A stretch of DNA of 58,756 nucleotides. Source: NCEH01 sp002257205. Lineage in GTDB: Bacteria > Pseudomonadota > Alphaproteobacteria > Rhizobiales > Xanthobacteraceae. How positions within the stretch are numbered: position 1 is the first letter of the stretch; each line of letters begins with the position of its first letter. Positions 25,696 to 34,065 of the stretch are shown one piece after another. The stretch is taken from the NCBI RefSeq assembly GCF_043195105.1, contig NZ_JBAFWO010000016.1. One strand, written 5' to 3'. The notes beneath the pieces are model-generated. The model had not been told where the DNA came from and ran no database searches. It worked only from the letters and a program-made list of their open reading frames with translations. The position numbers and the translations under genes were made by a program.

Positions 25696-25917
25696 ATGTC
25701 AGCGATCCAGCTTTCCGCCACGCCGAAAGGCAATGGCTATCAGGCGACCGTGACATTTCCGGATGGCGTCTCGATGAACTCGGCGGAGACTTATCCGACG
25801 ATCGCCGGAGCGATTGCCGCCGCGGCGCGAAAGCTGTTGGACATGACGGACCGCTTAGAAGCGCTGGAGCGGGAGGCGACCGGGAGAGACAGATATCGGG
25901 CGTGGGGGGTCCTTTAG
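25696..25917 (+). CDS. Small protein ending in the copied RHE_PE00001-family tail
   Basis: 73 residues. The first 56 (MSAIQLSATPKGNGYQATVTF, PDGVSMNSAETYPTIAGAIA, AAARKLLDMTDRL) read like a small globular domain that I do not recognise. The last 15 (REATGRDRYRAWGVL) are identical to the end of the RHE_PE00001-family protein. The frame thus joins a foreign N-terminus to the repeated 3' end, as expected when an element integrates at the end of a gene. Whether it is expressed is open. Confidence 0.5.
   Translation: MSAIQLSATPKGNGYQATVTFPDGVSMNSAETYPTIAGAIAAAARKLLDMTDRLEALEREATGRDRYRAWGVL
25869..25917 (+). repeat. 49-bp direct repeat, right copy
   Basis: 46 of 49 bases match 21772-21820, including the stop codon. 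The next gene's ATG begins one base after the repeat. The distance between copies is 4.1 kb. No third copy was found further right. Confidence 0.88.
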
Positions 25918-25918
25918 T

Positions 25919-27163
25919 ATGCCGACCATACGCCAGCCGACACCAGCGCCGATGCCCGTCGCTATCCCACCCGCCATGATCAAGGAGCTTCGCCACCTGC
26001 TGGCGTCGGCGATCTCTGACGCCAAAGCCTATGACGTACCGGGCTTGTGCCGTCGGTTGAATCTGGCGGACGGCGAGGAACAGGAGGCGTTCGCCAGCAA
26101 ATACAAATATGCCCAGAAGCGGCTTGCGGATGTATCGGCCGAACAGGTCGTCGTCTCCGCTCGCGAGCTTGCCGCTGAAGAGCAGCGCTTCGAGCTCAGT
26201 GAGCAATTGGCCAAGATTGACGAGCTAAACGGCCCGGCGGTCACCACGCTCACGCGTCGACGTCTGATCGCGCTGTTCGAAGGCCGCCCGCTGGCGCGCG
26301 AGATCGAGGACATCGAGCTTATTCGCGGCCTTTGGCCGATCGGTTCTCTTCGCGCACCTCATCCCAGCGATGAGGCAACGCTCGAGGACTATCTCCATCG
26401 CCATACTATCCGCAACGACGACCTGACCCAGCGCGATGTGCTGGAGACGCTCGGGCTGCTAACGTGCTCACGCGCGCAGCTATTTAAATTCCTTGCCGCC
26501 GTCACGGCGCCAGATGCGTTCTCGGGGAGCGAGCAAATCGAGCTGGCCGAGAAGATCGACGGCCTACTGCGGCACGACGGCTATACGTTAGCCTTGGCGG
26601 GACGAATTTCTGGAAGTCCATTTTACGCCGTGAGAGTCGCACCAACCGGATCGCCAGCAGATGCCAGCATCTCCGCGACGCTGGCCGCCTTTGACCCGAC
26701 GCAGGTGCACGCGCGTTGGACCATGGCCATGGAGCGGCGCGGCTCGGAACCGGCAGGCGCAATTACATTGGCCCGCACCCTGCTCGAAGACGTCTGCAAA
26801 TGGATCCTCGAGGAGGCGGGTGAGACCTGGCAAGAAGCTGACGATCTGCCGGCCCTCTACCGCAAGCTCTCCAAAGTCCTGAAGCTCGCGCCCGACGACC
26901 ATACGGAGCAGGTCTTCAAGCAGATTCTCGGAAGCTGCCAGTCTGTTGTCGAATCCTTGGGCGCCCTGCGCAACAAGCTCAGTGATGCGCACAGCCCTGG
27001 GCCGAAGCGCGCGCGCCCACAGCCAAGGCACGCGGAGCTGGCAGTCAATCTCGCTGGCGCGATGGCCACCTTTCTGGTCGCGACCTGGGAGGCGCGCAAA
27101 GAGGCGCGTGGCGGATCGTCATCGGAGGCTGCGCACGGCATAGGCCGGAAACCGCGGGGATGA
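25919..27163 (+). CDS. Abi_C-domain protein, probable HEPN-type abortive infection effector
   Basis: 414 residues. The C-terminal 130 (GAITLARTLLEDVCKWILEE, LPALYRKLSKVLKLAPDDHTEQVFKQILGSCQSVVESLGALRNKLSDAHS, RHAELAVNLAGAMATFLVATWE) match the abortive infection C-terminal domain. RNKLSDAH (351-358) gives an R-x6-H pair like that of HEPN ribonucleases. The N-terminal half is helical and unassigned. By analogy it would cut RNA when phage infection is sensed and stop growth. It starts one base after the right 49-bp repeat and follows the AAA/protease pair, so the region collects defence genes. Confidence 0.8.
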   Translation: MPTIRQPTPAPMPVAIPPAMIKELRHLLASAISDAKAYDVPGLCRRLNLADGEEQEAFASKYKYAQKRLADVSAEQVVVSARELAAEEQRFELSEQLAKIDELNGPAVTTLTRRRLIALFEGRPLAREIEDIELIRGLWPIGSLRAPHPSDEATLEDYLHRHTIRNDDLTQRDVLETLGLLTCSRAQLFKFLAAVTAPDAFSGSEQIELAEKIDGLLRHDGYTLALAGRISGSPFYAVRVAPTGSPADASISATLAAFDPTQVHARWTMAMERRGSEPAGAITLARTLLEDVCKWILEEAGETWQEADDLPALYRKLSKVLKLAPDDHTEQVFKQILGSCQSVVESLGALRNKLSDAHSPGPKRARPQPRHAELAVNLAGAMATFLVATWEARKEARGGSSSEAAHGIGRKPRG

Positions 27164-27344
27164 TGACAACGGCGGTCACAAGCGAAACGAACCTGCCGAT
27201 GTCAGTCGACCTATCGATGGCGGAGGGCCGCTAGCGCGGTTTGCGGAACCGACCTGAGTGCCGAAGAATACTATGAGCACAACGGACTATGCGGCTATCA
27301 CGCGCATATCGCGTCGAAGGACGACGCAACCCGGGATTAGAATG

Positions 27345-28337
27345 TCAACTCGGGAATCCTTGAGTGGTCTGGTTTCTGGCTCCGGCAACGTGGCGCCCTT
27401 CCTCCGACAGGCTCGCCGTGGCCGTCAGTCGCTCCTGAAAGACGTCCTGCAATAGGGTCAGAAAGGCACGCACGGCAGGGTTCGCGCGGCGGCTTTCGGG
27501 CCATACTGCAGTAATATTGTGCCGCTCTACCGCAAAGGCGGAAAGCACTGGGACGAGGTCGCCGCGCGTGACGTAAGGCGCCGCAATGAAGGAGGCGCTG
27601 ATCCCGATGCCGCCACCGGCCGCGAGCGTCACGAGTACCGCATCGCTTACGTCGACGACGATGCTCGCGGTGGGTACCAGCTCGATCTCGTGACCGGCAA
27701 TCTGAAAGGGCCAGCGAAAGCTTTGACCTGTGCTCTGATAACGAAGGTTGACGAGGTCGTGCCCCGCCAGATCGTCGGGGTGCAGCGGCGCGCCGCGCGC
27801 CGCAAGGTAAGCGGGTGACGCAAAGCAGCAGAGTCGATAAGGGGCAAGGCTCCGCGACAACAGGCGCGAATCCGCCAGATCGCCAATGCGTATTGCGACG
27901 TCGATGCCTTCCTCGATGATGTCCACCATCCGGTCAGTCAGTCTGAGATCGACCGTCACTTTGGGATGACTCTTTCGGAACGCAGGCAGAGCGGGCGCGA
28001 TCACATGCAGTCCGATCGGCAGCGACGCCGCCACCCGCAAGTTGCCCGACGGCTCTGAGCGCGCGCTCATCGCCGCCTGCTCGATCGCTTCCGCCTCGCG
28101 CAGCAGACGCAGCGCGCGCTCGTGAAGATCGCGACCCTCTGGCGTGAGTGTCAGCGACCGGGTCGTGCGGGTGAAGAGTGGAACCCCCAGATGCCGCTCA
28201 AGGCGCTGGATGCTCTTGCTGACGGCTGAGGGTGAGACCGATAAGGAGCGAGCAGCGGCTGTGAAGCTACCCATCGAGCCAGCACGCGCAAACGCGATCA
28301 GGCCGGTCAACCGCTCCAAAAGCATTTGTTCCTTCAT
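27345..28337 (-). CDS. LysR-family transcriptional regulator
   Basis: 330 residues with the LysR N-terminal winged helix (LIAFARAGSMGSFTAAARSLSVSPSAVSKSIQRLERHLGVPLFTRTTRSLTLT) and a periplasmic-binding-like effector domain (about 90-300). The start at 28337 fits the family length; a longer frame has no support. It is divergent from the oxidoreductase gene at 28426, and the 88-bp gap should hold the shared promoter and binding site. The effector is unknown. Confidence 0.93.
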   Translation of the reverse strand: MKEQMLLERLTGLIAFARAGSMGSFTAAARSLSVSPSAVSKSIQRLERHLGVPLFTRTTRSLTLTPEGRDLHERALRLLREAEAIEQAAMSARSEPSGNLRVAASLPIGLHVIAPALPAFRKSHPKVTVDLRLTDRMVDIIEEGIDVAIRIGDLADSRLLSRSLAPYRLCCFASPAYLAARGAPLHPDDLAGHDLVNLRYQSTGQSFRWPFQIAGHEIELVPTASIVVDVSDAVLVTLAAGGGIGISASFIAAPYVTRGDLVPVLSAFAVERHNITAVWPESRRANPAVRAFLTLLQDVFQERLTATASLSEEGRHVAGARNQTTQGFPS

Positions 28338-28425
28338 GGCACTATTGAAGCGCCATTGGAGCAGATTATCAATGCCGGGACCGGTGTTATATCGGTGTCT
28401 GAGCACCGAACGGCGAAAGGAGATC

Positions 28426-29445
28426 ATGATGAGCGATACAATGAAGGCGATCCGGCAGCACGCGTTCGGCGGTCCCGAGGTGCTGGTCTATGAGGATGCC
28501 CCGAAGCCTGAGGTGAAGCCAGGCGAAGTGCTGGTCCGGGTTCACGCCGTCGGCCTCAATCCACCCGACTGGTATCTGCGTGAGGGCTACAAGATGCTTC
28601 CGCCCGAATGGCAGCCGCGGGTGTCGTTCCCGCTCATCCTCGGGACCGACATCTCCGGCGTCGTCGAGGCCGTGGCCGGCGATGTCGAAGGTTTCTCCGT
28701 GGGTGACGAGGTCTATTCGATGGTCCGATTTCCCTCGGGCCTCGCTGGCGACAGCAGGGCTTACGCCGAGTATGTCAGCGTGCCGGCTTCCGAAGTCGCG
28801 ATCAAGCCGGCCGGGATCGACCATGCGCACGCCGCGGGGGCGCCAATGTCGCTGCTCACCGCGTGGCAGTTTCTGGTCGATCTGGGGCACGACGCGCCCA
28901 ACCCGTTACAACCGTATCCGCATGTGCCGGTACCGTTGGAAGGCAAGACCGTTCTCGTCAATGGAGCGGCTGGCGGCGTCGGACATTTCGCGGTGCAGAT
29001 CGCCAAGCTGAAAGGCGCCCATGTCATCGCCGTGGCGTCGGGCAAGCACGAGGCGCTTCTGCGCGATCTCGGCGCCGACGCGTTCATCGACTACACCAAG
29101 ACGCCTCCCGAGGACGTGGCGCATGACGTCGATCTTGTGGTCGACGCCGTGGGCGGACCCGGCACCGGACGGTTTTTGCGCACGCTGAAGCCGGGCGGCG
29201 CACTGTTTCCTGTCTTTCCTCTTGGGTTCACCGGCGCGGAGGATGCGAAAAAGCTGGGCGTCACGGTCTCGGCGACTCAGGTCCGGTCGAGTGGCGCGCA
29301 GCTGGCGGAGATTGGAAGCTTGCTTGCTGCAGGCACGATCCGGGTCGTCCTCGACAGCACCTATGCCCTTGCCGACGCGCGGCTTGCGCACGAGCGAGCT
29401 GCCAAGGGGCACATTCAAGGCAAGATCGTCCTGGCGGTAAAATGA
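28426..29445 (+). CDS. NADPH-dependent zinc-free alcohol dehydrogenase/quinone oxidoreductase (MDR)
   Basis: 339 residues with the MDR plan: GroES-like N-terminus (AIRQHAFGGPEVLVYEDAPKPEVKPGEVLVRVHAVGLNPPDW), then the Rossmann cofactor site GKTVLVNGAAGGVGHFAVQIAKLKGAHVIAVASGKHEALLRDLGADAFIDY. The missing zinc ligands and the AAGGVG loop point to a quinone or enone reductase type using NADPH. It follows an AAAGGAG ribosome binding site and is divergent from a LysR gene that probably controls it. The natural substrate is unknown. Confidence 0.92.
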   Translation: MMSDTMKAIRQHAFGGPEVLVYEDAPKPEVKPGEVLVRVHAVGLNPPDWYLREGYKMLPPEWQPRVSFPLILGTDISGVVEAVAGDVEGFSVGDEVYSMVRFPSGLAGDSRAYAEYVSVPASEVAIKPAGIDHAHAAGAPMSLLTAWQFLVDLGHDAPNPLQPYPHVPVPLEGKTVLVNGAAGGVGHFAVQIAKLKGAHVIAVASGKHEALLRDLGADAFIDYTKTPPEDVAHDVDLVVDAVGGPGTGRFLRTLKPGGALFPVFPLGFTGAEDAKKLGVTVSATQVRSSGAQLAEIGSLLAAGTIRVVLDSTYALADARLAHERAAKGHIQGKIVLAVK

Positions 29446-29674
29446 CGTCAATCCCAAAGCCGCGCCTTGGGACGGCGCCTGGTTCGAGATGGTCGGCGCT
29501 TTGATGAGCGAAGCGGCAAGGCCGTCCGGGCTGCCGGCGGGGCTGAGTGTGTCGTTTGTCGAGCCCATTCGGACGGCGGCTCGCCGTCGGAGGTGTAGTT
29601 TACGGCATCCGCTCCGACGTCATCGATCCGGCTGCTTGAACGTAAACATCGTTCAAAAAATCTCGGTTTGCTCT

Positions 29675-29703
29675 CTTGAACTGAGTTTTTGGTTCTCCCA
29701 AAT
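29675..29703 (+). promoter_or_regulatory. RpoH-like heat-shock promoter
   Basis: CTTGAA (29675-29680), 15 bases, TCCCAAAT (29696-29703) resembles the RpoH (sigma-32) promoter pattern CTTGAA and CCCCATNT. A start near 29710 would place the ROSE hairpin in the 5' leader of the hsp20 gene. The region 29446-29674 holds no visible gene. Confidence 0.6.
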
Positions 29704-29769
29704 CCGTCTGCGTCGGGGCTTCGGCCCGACCAATAGGCGTCGCAGAGACGCTGTGACGCTGCTTGTAAT

Positions 29770-29794
29770 CCATGTTGCTTTACGGAGGATATGG
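29770..29794 (+). promoter_or_regulatory. ROSE-type RNA thermometer hairpin over hsp20 RBS
   Basis: CCATGTTGCTTTACGGAGGATATGG folds so that TTGCT faces the Shine-Dalgarno GGAGGA, as in ROSE elements of rhizobial small heat-shock genes. The stem also covers the upstream of the two possible start codons. Two more stems lie upstream (TCGGG/CCCGA near 29713-29729 and GCGTC/GACGC near 29737-29755). At low temperature the RBS is hidden; heat melts it. A near-identical hairpin precedes the hsp20 at 48498. Confidence 0.78.
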
Positions 29795-29796
29795 CT

Positions 29797-30285
29797 ATGA
29801 GAAGCTTCGATTATAGGCCCCTTTACCGCTCGACGGTGGGCTTCGATCGCCTTCTCGACATGCTCGATACCAGCGTGCGCTCAGACTGGCCGCCTTACAA
29901 CATCGAGAAGAAGAGCGACAACGACTACCGCATCACCATGGCGATCGCCGGCTTCAGCCCGGATGAGGTGGAGCTCACCCAGGACGGTCCTGAGCTCATC
30001 GTGACGGGACAGAAAAGGCCGAGCCAGGAGAATAGGCAGATTCTTCACCAAGGGTTGGCGATCGGCGATTTCAAACAGGCGTTCAAGCTTGCCGACCACG
30101 TCAAGGTCGCCAATGCTACGTTGGAGAATGGCCTGCTGTCGGTCGATCTGGTGCGGGAGATTCCCGAGGAGTTGAAGCCTCGCCGGATCGCCATCGGTTC
30201 GACGCGCAACGCCCCATCGGCGGGAGACAACGGCAAGACGAAGCAGATCAGCCAAAATACGGAGCCGCAGCGCAAAGCTGCCTGA
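29797..30285 (+). CDS. Small heat-shock protein, IbpA-type Hsp20
   Basis: 162 residues: N-terminal YRPLYRSTVGFDRLLDML typical of IbpA-like Hsp20, alpha-crystallin domain (PPYNIEKKSDNDYRITMAIAGFSPDEVELTQDGPELIVTGQ to ENGLLSVDLVREIPEELKPRRIAI). It holds unfolding proteins in a form that can be refolded. Two ATGs are possible (29791, 29797). The second has proper spacing to GGAGGA and aligns with the start of the twin gene at 48498, so I chose it. A RpoH-like promoter and ROSE hairpin lie upstream, so both transcription and translation should rise with heat. Confidence 0.93.
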   Translation: MRSFDYRPLYRSTVGFDRLLDMLDTSVRSDWPPYNIEKKSDNDYRITMAIAGFSPDEVELTQDGPELIVTGQKRPSQENRQILHQGLAIGDFKQAFKLADHVKVANATLENGLLSVDLVREIPEELKPRRIAIGSTRNAPSAGDNGKTKQISQNTEPQRKAA

Positions 30286-30360
30286 GCCCGTCGACCAAAC
30301 CTAAACCCTGCGATTTGCCTCCCGATCTATCCGGGTGTCACGAATTGCGGAGAAACGGAG

Positions 30361-30588
30361 ATGACTGAATATAGCAGCTTTTCAAACATTGATCGCCATA
30401 AAGCACGCCGCAGCGCTGGACATCCGATATTCCAGCAGCCTGATGACGTTATAAATGATCCGGAGATGAGCCGTGCTGAGAAGCGGGCCCTGTTAGCCTC
30501 CTGGGCGTCTGACGCCCGCGCAGTTCCGGGCTCTCCATCGCTGCGTCAGCTAGAGGATCCCTCTCGCCGAAACGATCGACGGCTTTGA
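30361..30588 (+). CDS. Small conserved protein, 3' end lost by deletion
   Basis: 75 residues. The core HPIFQQPDDVINDPEMSRAEKRALLASWASDARAVPGSPSLRQLE resembles the C-terminal domain of the NDUFS4-like protein at 46607 (PMDVLADAALSLEAKRSILMNWAYTEYLID). After LRQLE the sequence changes to the inside of an aldo/keto reductase gene, and the frame ends in chance residues (DPSRRNDRRL). So the normal tail is missing. Function is unknown; the domain occurs near stress genes. Start ATG 30361 follows GGAGAAACGG. Confidence 0.65.
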   Translation: MTEYSSFSNIDRHKARRSAGHPIFQQPDDVINDPEMSRAEKRALLASWASDARAVPGSPSLRQLEDPSRRNDRRL

Positions 30589-31030
30589 GGCGCTCAGAAG
30601 CGCCGGGAAAATACGCTATTGGGGTGTCGGAAATTTCCTCATCCGCGATTTGAAGGACCTCGCGGCCATTCCCGTAGGAAAATTGGTGCAGGTAAATCAG
30701 ATCGCCTACAATCTGTGCCGGCGAGACATCGAGTGCGACCTTCTTCCATGGTGCAGGGAGCGCGGTGTTCCGATCATGGCACACTCTCCCATCTGCGGAG
30801 GTCATCTCGCCAGGGACGGGCGGCTTGCCCGCGCGGCAGAGCGGTACGGCTGTAGCCGCGCCCAGTTGGCCCTCGCCTGGGTCTTGAGACAGGATGGAAT
30901 TGTCGCGATTCCGAAAGCTGGAAACGTACGGCATGTGAGGGAGAACCGCGACGCGCTCGATCTGCGACTTGCCCCGGCAGATCTGGTTGAACTCGATCGC
31001 ATCTTCGCCATGCCGCGCAGCACGACTTAG
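30557..31030 (+). pseudogene. Aldo/keto reductase, 5'-truncated remnant
   Basis: From 30557 the frame reads IPLAETIDGFEALRSAGKIRYWGVGNF, VQVNQIAYNLCRRDIECDLLPWCRERGVPIMAHSP, LALAWVLRQDGIVAIPKAGNVRHVRENRDAL and LVELDRIF. This is the C-terminal 60 percent of an aldo/keto reductase (NADPH-dependent carbonyl reduction), including the cofactor-binding IPKAGN region. The N-terminal part with the catalytic Tyr and Lys is gone. It is fused in another frame to the small protein at 30361. Its stop overlaps the end of the convergent monooxygenase gene by four bases. Confidence 0.87.
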
Positions 31031-32583
31031 CTAGGCGGTCTGTCAGGCTCACCGAACCAGCGCTCGGCCGCCTGGCGAACGCCTTGATCGTCTGCGGCGC
31101 TCTCAATCGCCGAGGCAACCATACCATCGGGACGGATGAGGATGGCGCGCAATCCCAGCCGGTTCTCGGCGTCGCCCGAAATGTAGTTGAACCGCCCCTG
31201 CCAGCGGCCGGCCAGCAGCCGTAGCGGCGCGCCTGGAGCAAAATCCAGCAGCAGGCCACGGCCGTCCTGCAGGAGCTTCCCGACCCTCGTTCCATCGATC
31301 AGAGTGAAATCGGGAGCGCTCCGGCCCACCAAAGGGTGACCGCCGCCGAGATCGTAGCGCAGCGACGGGCCCCATATCTTTTCGGCGAAGTAGGTCGCGC
31401 CGTCACGCGTTCCGATGAGATCGCGGATGATAGATTCGAGCGCTCGGGTGCTCGGAGTAGGGCGCATGAGCGCGACCTGCGCGCGGGACCAGTCGAGAAT
31501 CCGCGCGCCCTCGGGATGGCGTTCAGCGAAATAGCTGTCGAGCAATCCGGCCGGCGCGCGCCCATGGATAGTGGCCGCCAGCTTCCAGCCCAGGTTTGTT
31601 GCGTCGCCGAGGCCTAGATTAAGACCCTGACCGCCCAGCGGCGAATGCGTGTGCGCGGCGTCGCCGGCAAGCATCACCCGTCCGTTGCGGTAGGCCGTCG
31701 CCTGGCGGGCTCGGTCTGTCCATGTGGTCGCGAGCCGGAGGGCGGTCAAGGTGACGTCGGCGCCGGAGATCCCGCGCAAAACAACCTGCACGTGCTCCAT
31801 CGTGATCGGCTGTGTGCGGTGGAAGGCGCCGCGATCGAAGTCGACCATCGCGATCGTGCCGGGCTGCGCGTAGGTGTACATGCCCGTCCGCGTATAGGTA
31901 CGTCCGACGCGGAGCGTCTCCGGGTTTGCCAGTTCCACCTCGACCGAGTAGCCGGTGAATTCGGGATCGGTGCCGGCGAATTCGAAGCCGCCAGCCTTGC
32001 GCACGGCGCTGCGCCCGCCATCGCAGCCCACTAGCCATCGCGAGTGGAAGGTCTGGCCGCCAGCGCGGACGATCACGGTGTTGTCGGTTTGGTCGAAAGC
32101 TTCGACGCCGACGCCACGCTGGATCTCCGCCCCCATCACGGTCGCCCGGGCAGCGAGGACGGTTTCCAGGGACTGCATGTCCACGGCTAGATTGACCCCG
32201 GCCAGACTCGGCAGGCGGTATGTCCACCGCGAGACGTCGATGTCCTCGTGAAAGAACTGGATGCCGGCGAAATGGCCGGCAGGCCGGCGCTGCTGTTGTT
32301 GCTGCATCCAATGCGCGAAGGCCTTGGTGGCGCCCGAGGCATTGTTCGCTTGGCTCGCCTCCCTGACGTCGTCGAGCAGGCCGCGGCGATCGAGGACCTC
32401 AAGGGTCGGCGCGGACAGACCGCGCATTCCGAACGGCAATGCCTTCAAAGGAGACAGCGGATCGGCAGCCTGCTCCAGGACAAGGACAGAGACGCCTGCG
32501 AGACGCAACTCGCAGGCAAGGAAGAGCCCGACCGGGCCGCCGCCGGCGATTACGACTTCGTAGATGGGTTGGGAATTGGGCAT
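31027..32583 (-). CDS. FAD-dependent aromatic monooxygenase (PheA/TfdB type)
   Basis: 518 residues: Rossmann FAD site VVIAGGGPVGLFLACELRLAGVSVLVLEQ, a DG-type segment WLVGCDGGRSAVRKAGGFEF, and the second FAD motif GRVMLAGDAAHTHSPLGGQGLNLGLGDATNLGWKLAA, followed by a thioredoxin-like C-terminal domain (about 400-518). This is the layout of class A flavoprotein hydroxylases that add oxygen to aromatic or polyketide substrates using NAD(P)H. Such genes are often resistance or degradation genes. The substrate is not visible. It stands alone, convergent with the aldo/keto reductase remnant. Confidence 0.92.
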   Translation of the reverse strand: MPNSQPIYEVVIAGGGPVGLFLACELRLAGVSVLVLEQAADPLSPLKALPFGMRGLSAPTLEVLDRRGLLDDVREASQANNASGATKAFAHWMQQQQQRRPAGHFAGIQFFHEDIDVSRWTYRLPSLAGVNLAVDMQSLETVLAARATVMGAEIQRGVGVEAFDQTDNTVIVRAGGQTFHSRWLVGCDGGRSAVRKAGGFEFAGTDPEFTGYSVEVELANPETLRVGRTYTRTGMYTYAQPGTIAMVDFDRGAFHRTQPITMEHVQVVLRGISGADVTLTALRLATTWTDRARQATAYRNGRVMLAGDAAHTHSPLGGQGLNLGLGDATNLGWKLAATIHGRAPAGLLDSYFAERHPEGARILDWSRAQVALMRPTPSTRALESIIRDLIGTRDGATYFAEKIWGPSLRYDLGGGHPLVGRSAPDFTLIDGTRVGKLLQDGRGLLLDFAPGAPLRLLAGRWQGRFNYISGDAENRLGLRAILIRPDGMVASAIESAADDQGVRQAAERWFGEPDRPPS

Positions 32584-33161
32584 GAAACGCTCCTGTGTCG
32601 ATCACGTTCGACCTGAGCGTTCCTCGAACGAGCGACCTCACGGACGAACAATCGGGACGCCGGGGAGCGTCCCATGCTCGTCGTGGGGATCTCCGACACG
32701 AGGCCAAAGACCAGAGCTTTCGTTACCGAAAGGACTTGGGCTTACCAAACCAAGTCTGCCTTTTCCGACACCGGCTGGATAGCGTCTTGGCGATCAATCC
32801 GCAACAGACCGAGATGATGTCTCAGCTTGAATTACGGCTCGTGACCCATGAGCCTTTCGCCTTCATCACTCGACGATGCGCCGCCCCGCTGGCCGCACCG
32901 TGGCGCAGGTAACGGTTCCGTCGTTATCGGTGCCAATGGCACATGTTGGCATGACAGCTCCGCTATTGGCGGCACGATCCGGCCGGTCATTTCCAATGTC
33001 GTCGATGTCGATCTTCATCCTGCAAACCAGGCAGGAGCGGAATCCGGAATTTCACCGGGATCGCCGCCGGCCAATGATGAGCTGGTGCGGTCACAAAGTT
33101 GCCCGCCACCCCGGGGGAGGATGGCGGGCAGGCAAGGCGGGTGGGGCTTGGAGCGGCGATA
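32584..33161. other. 578-base gap between monooxygenase and hsp20 operon
   Basis: No convincing gene on either strand. A 61-codon minus-strand frame near 32880-33060 (with SCLVCRMKIDIDDIGNDRPD) looks slightly protein-like, but it lacks a start with a ribosome binding site. The hsp20 operon ends at 33162 and the monooxygenase promoter must lie near 32600. Confidence 0.35.
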
Positions 33162-33662
33162 TTAACCCGCCTGCACAGGGATGCGTTGAATACTGGGGAT
33201 TGACTCAACCGTTTTCGGGACCTCGATGGTCAATATCCCGTTCTTGAATGTCGCGCTTGCCGCATCGGCATCGACACCGTCTGGAAGCTGCAGGGTGCGT
33301 TGGAAGGAGCCGTATGCTCGCTCGCGAACGATGAGCCCTCCGTCTTCAGTTTTTCGGTCGGTACTCCTTTCGCCGCGGATCGTCAGAGAGCCCTCACTGA
33401 TCGAAAGCTCGATGTCATCCTCAGAGAGGCCAGGCAATTCGGCGGTGACCGTTATCGCCTTGTCGCTATCGCTGACATCCAGCCGGACGGAATCAGGTGC
33501 GGAGGGTGCGAACTCCGGAAATGGGGATGGAAGCATCCTCCAGAATTGCTCAAATGCGCGGTCAATGTCCTGCCGCAGCGCACGAAGCGGGTCCACCGGT
33601 CCCGTTTGCGGACCCACGTGCCGCCCGGAGCCGCTCCAAGGAATGAGGTCGGTGATTTTCAT
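33162..33662 (-). CDS. Small heat-shock protein Hsp20 (third gene of operon)
   Basis: 166 residues. N-terminus MKITDLIPWSG and FEQFWRMLPSPFP, then the alpha-crystallin domain (VRLDVSDSDKAITVTAELPGLSEDDIELSISEGSLTIRGERS, IVRERAYGSFQRTLQLPDGVDADAASATFKNGILTIEVPK). It is close in style to the Hsp20 at 47417 (class with MSVRDLIPWG). It begins seven bases after the previous hsp20 stop, as last gene of a three-gene operon. No own ROSE hairpin is seen. Confidence 0.93.
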   Translation of the reverse strand: MKITDLIPWSGSGRHVGPQTGPVDPLRALRQDIDRAFEQFWRMLPSPFPEFAPSAPDSVRLDVSDSDKAITVTAELPGLSEDDIELSISEGSLTIRGERSTDRKTEDGGLIVRERAYGSFQRTLQLPDGVDADAASATFKNGILTIEVPKTVESIPSIQRIPVQAG

Positions 33663-33669
33663 CGTCGCC

Positions 33670-34053
33670 TCACGCCGCCTTGACGGAAATCTTGGCAGCC
33701 GGCGCCGGCGTCGCCTTTGGCAGCGTCAGCCGCAGAACGCCGTCTTTGAAAATCGCTTCGATTTTCGCCACGTCGACTGGCTCTGAGATGACAAAACTCC
33801 GCTCGTAATTGCCATCCCAATACTCGGCGTGCTGCAGTGTGTAGCCTTCGGGGCGGCTCGGCACCGAGCGCGCCGCGATCCGCAAGAGCCGCTTGTCGAG
33901 CGTCACATCGAGGCTTTCGGGATCGGCGCCGGGGAGGTCCAAAACCATCAACAGGCTGGACTGATCCTCGATTATATCTGCTGGAGGGACGAAGACCGGC
34001 GCATCTCGTGTGGATTCGGCGGCCTCGCCTACACTGGTGTCCTGAGCGGCCAT
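33670..34053 (-). CDS. Small heat-shock protein Hsp20 (second gene of operon)
   Basis: 127 residues with a short N-terminal arm and the alpha-crystallin domain (VFVPPADIIEDQSSLLMVLDLPGADPESLDVTLDKRLLRIAA to FVISEPVDVAKIEAIFKDGVLRLTLPKATP). The DIIED..LLMVLDLPG form marks a separate Hsp20 subfamily found mostly next to other hsp20 genes. It lies 12 bases after the first and seven before the third hsp20 of the operon. Confidence 0.92.
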   Translation of the reverse strand: MAAQDTSVGEAAESTRDAPVFVPPADIIEDQSSLLMVLDLPGADPESLDVTLDKRLLRIAARSVPSRPEGYTLQHAEYWDGNYERSFVISEPVDVAKIEAIFKDGVLRLTLPKATPAPAAKISVKAA

Positions 34054-34065
34054 GACGGGTCTCCT

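Noticed and set aside
30548..30562. The string CTAGAGGATCCC looks like a cloning-vector polylinker (XbaI-BamHI) at the deletion junction
   Set aside because: Only about 12 bases match, no further vector sequence flanks it, and both sides read as natural gene sequence, so chance is the simpler explanation.
32880..33060. Minus-strand frame with SCLVCRMKIDIDDIGNDRPD near the hsp20 operon
   Set aside because: Only 61 codons after a stop, a single CxxC, and no start with a ribosome binding site; too weak to call.
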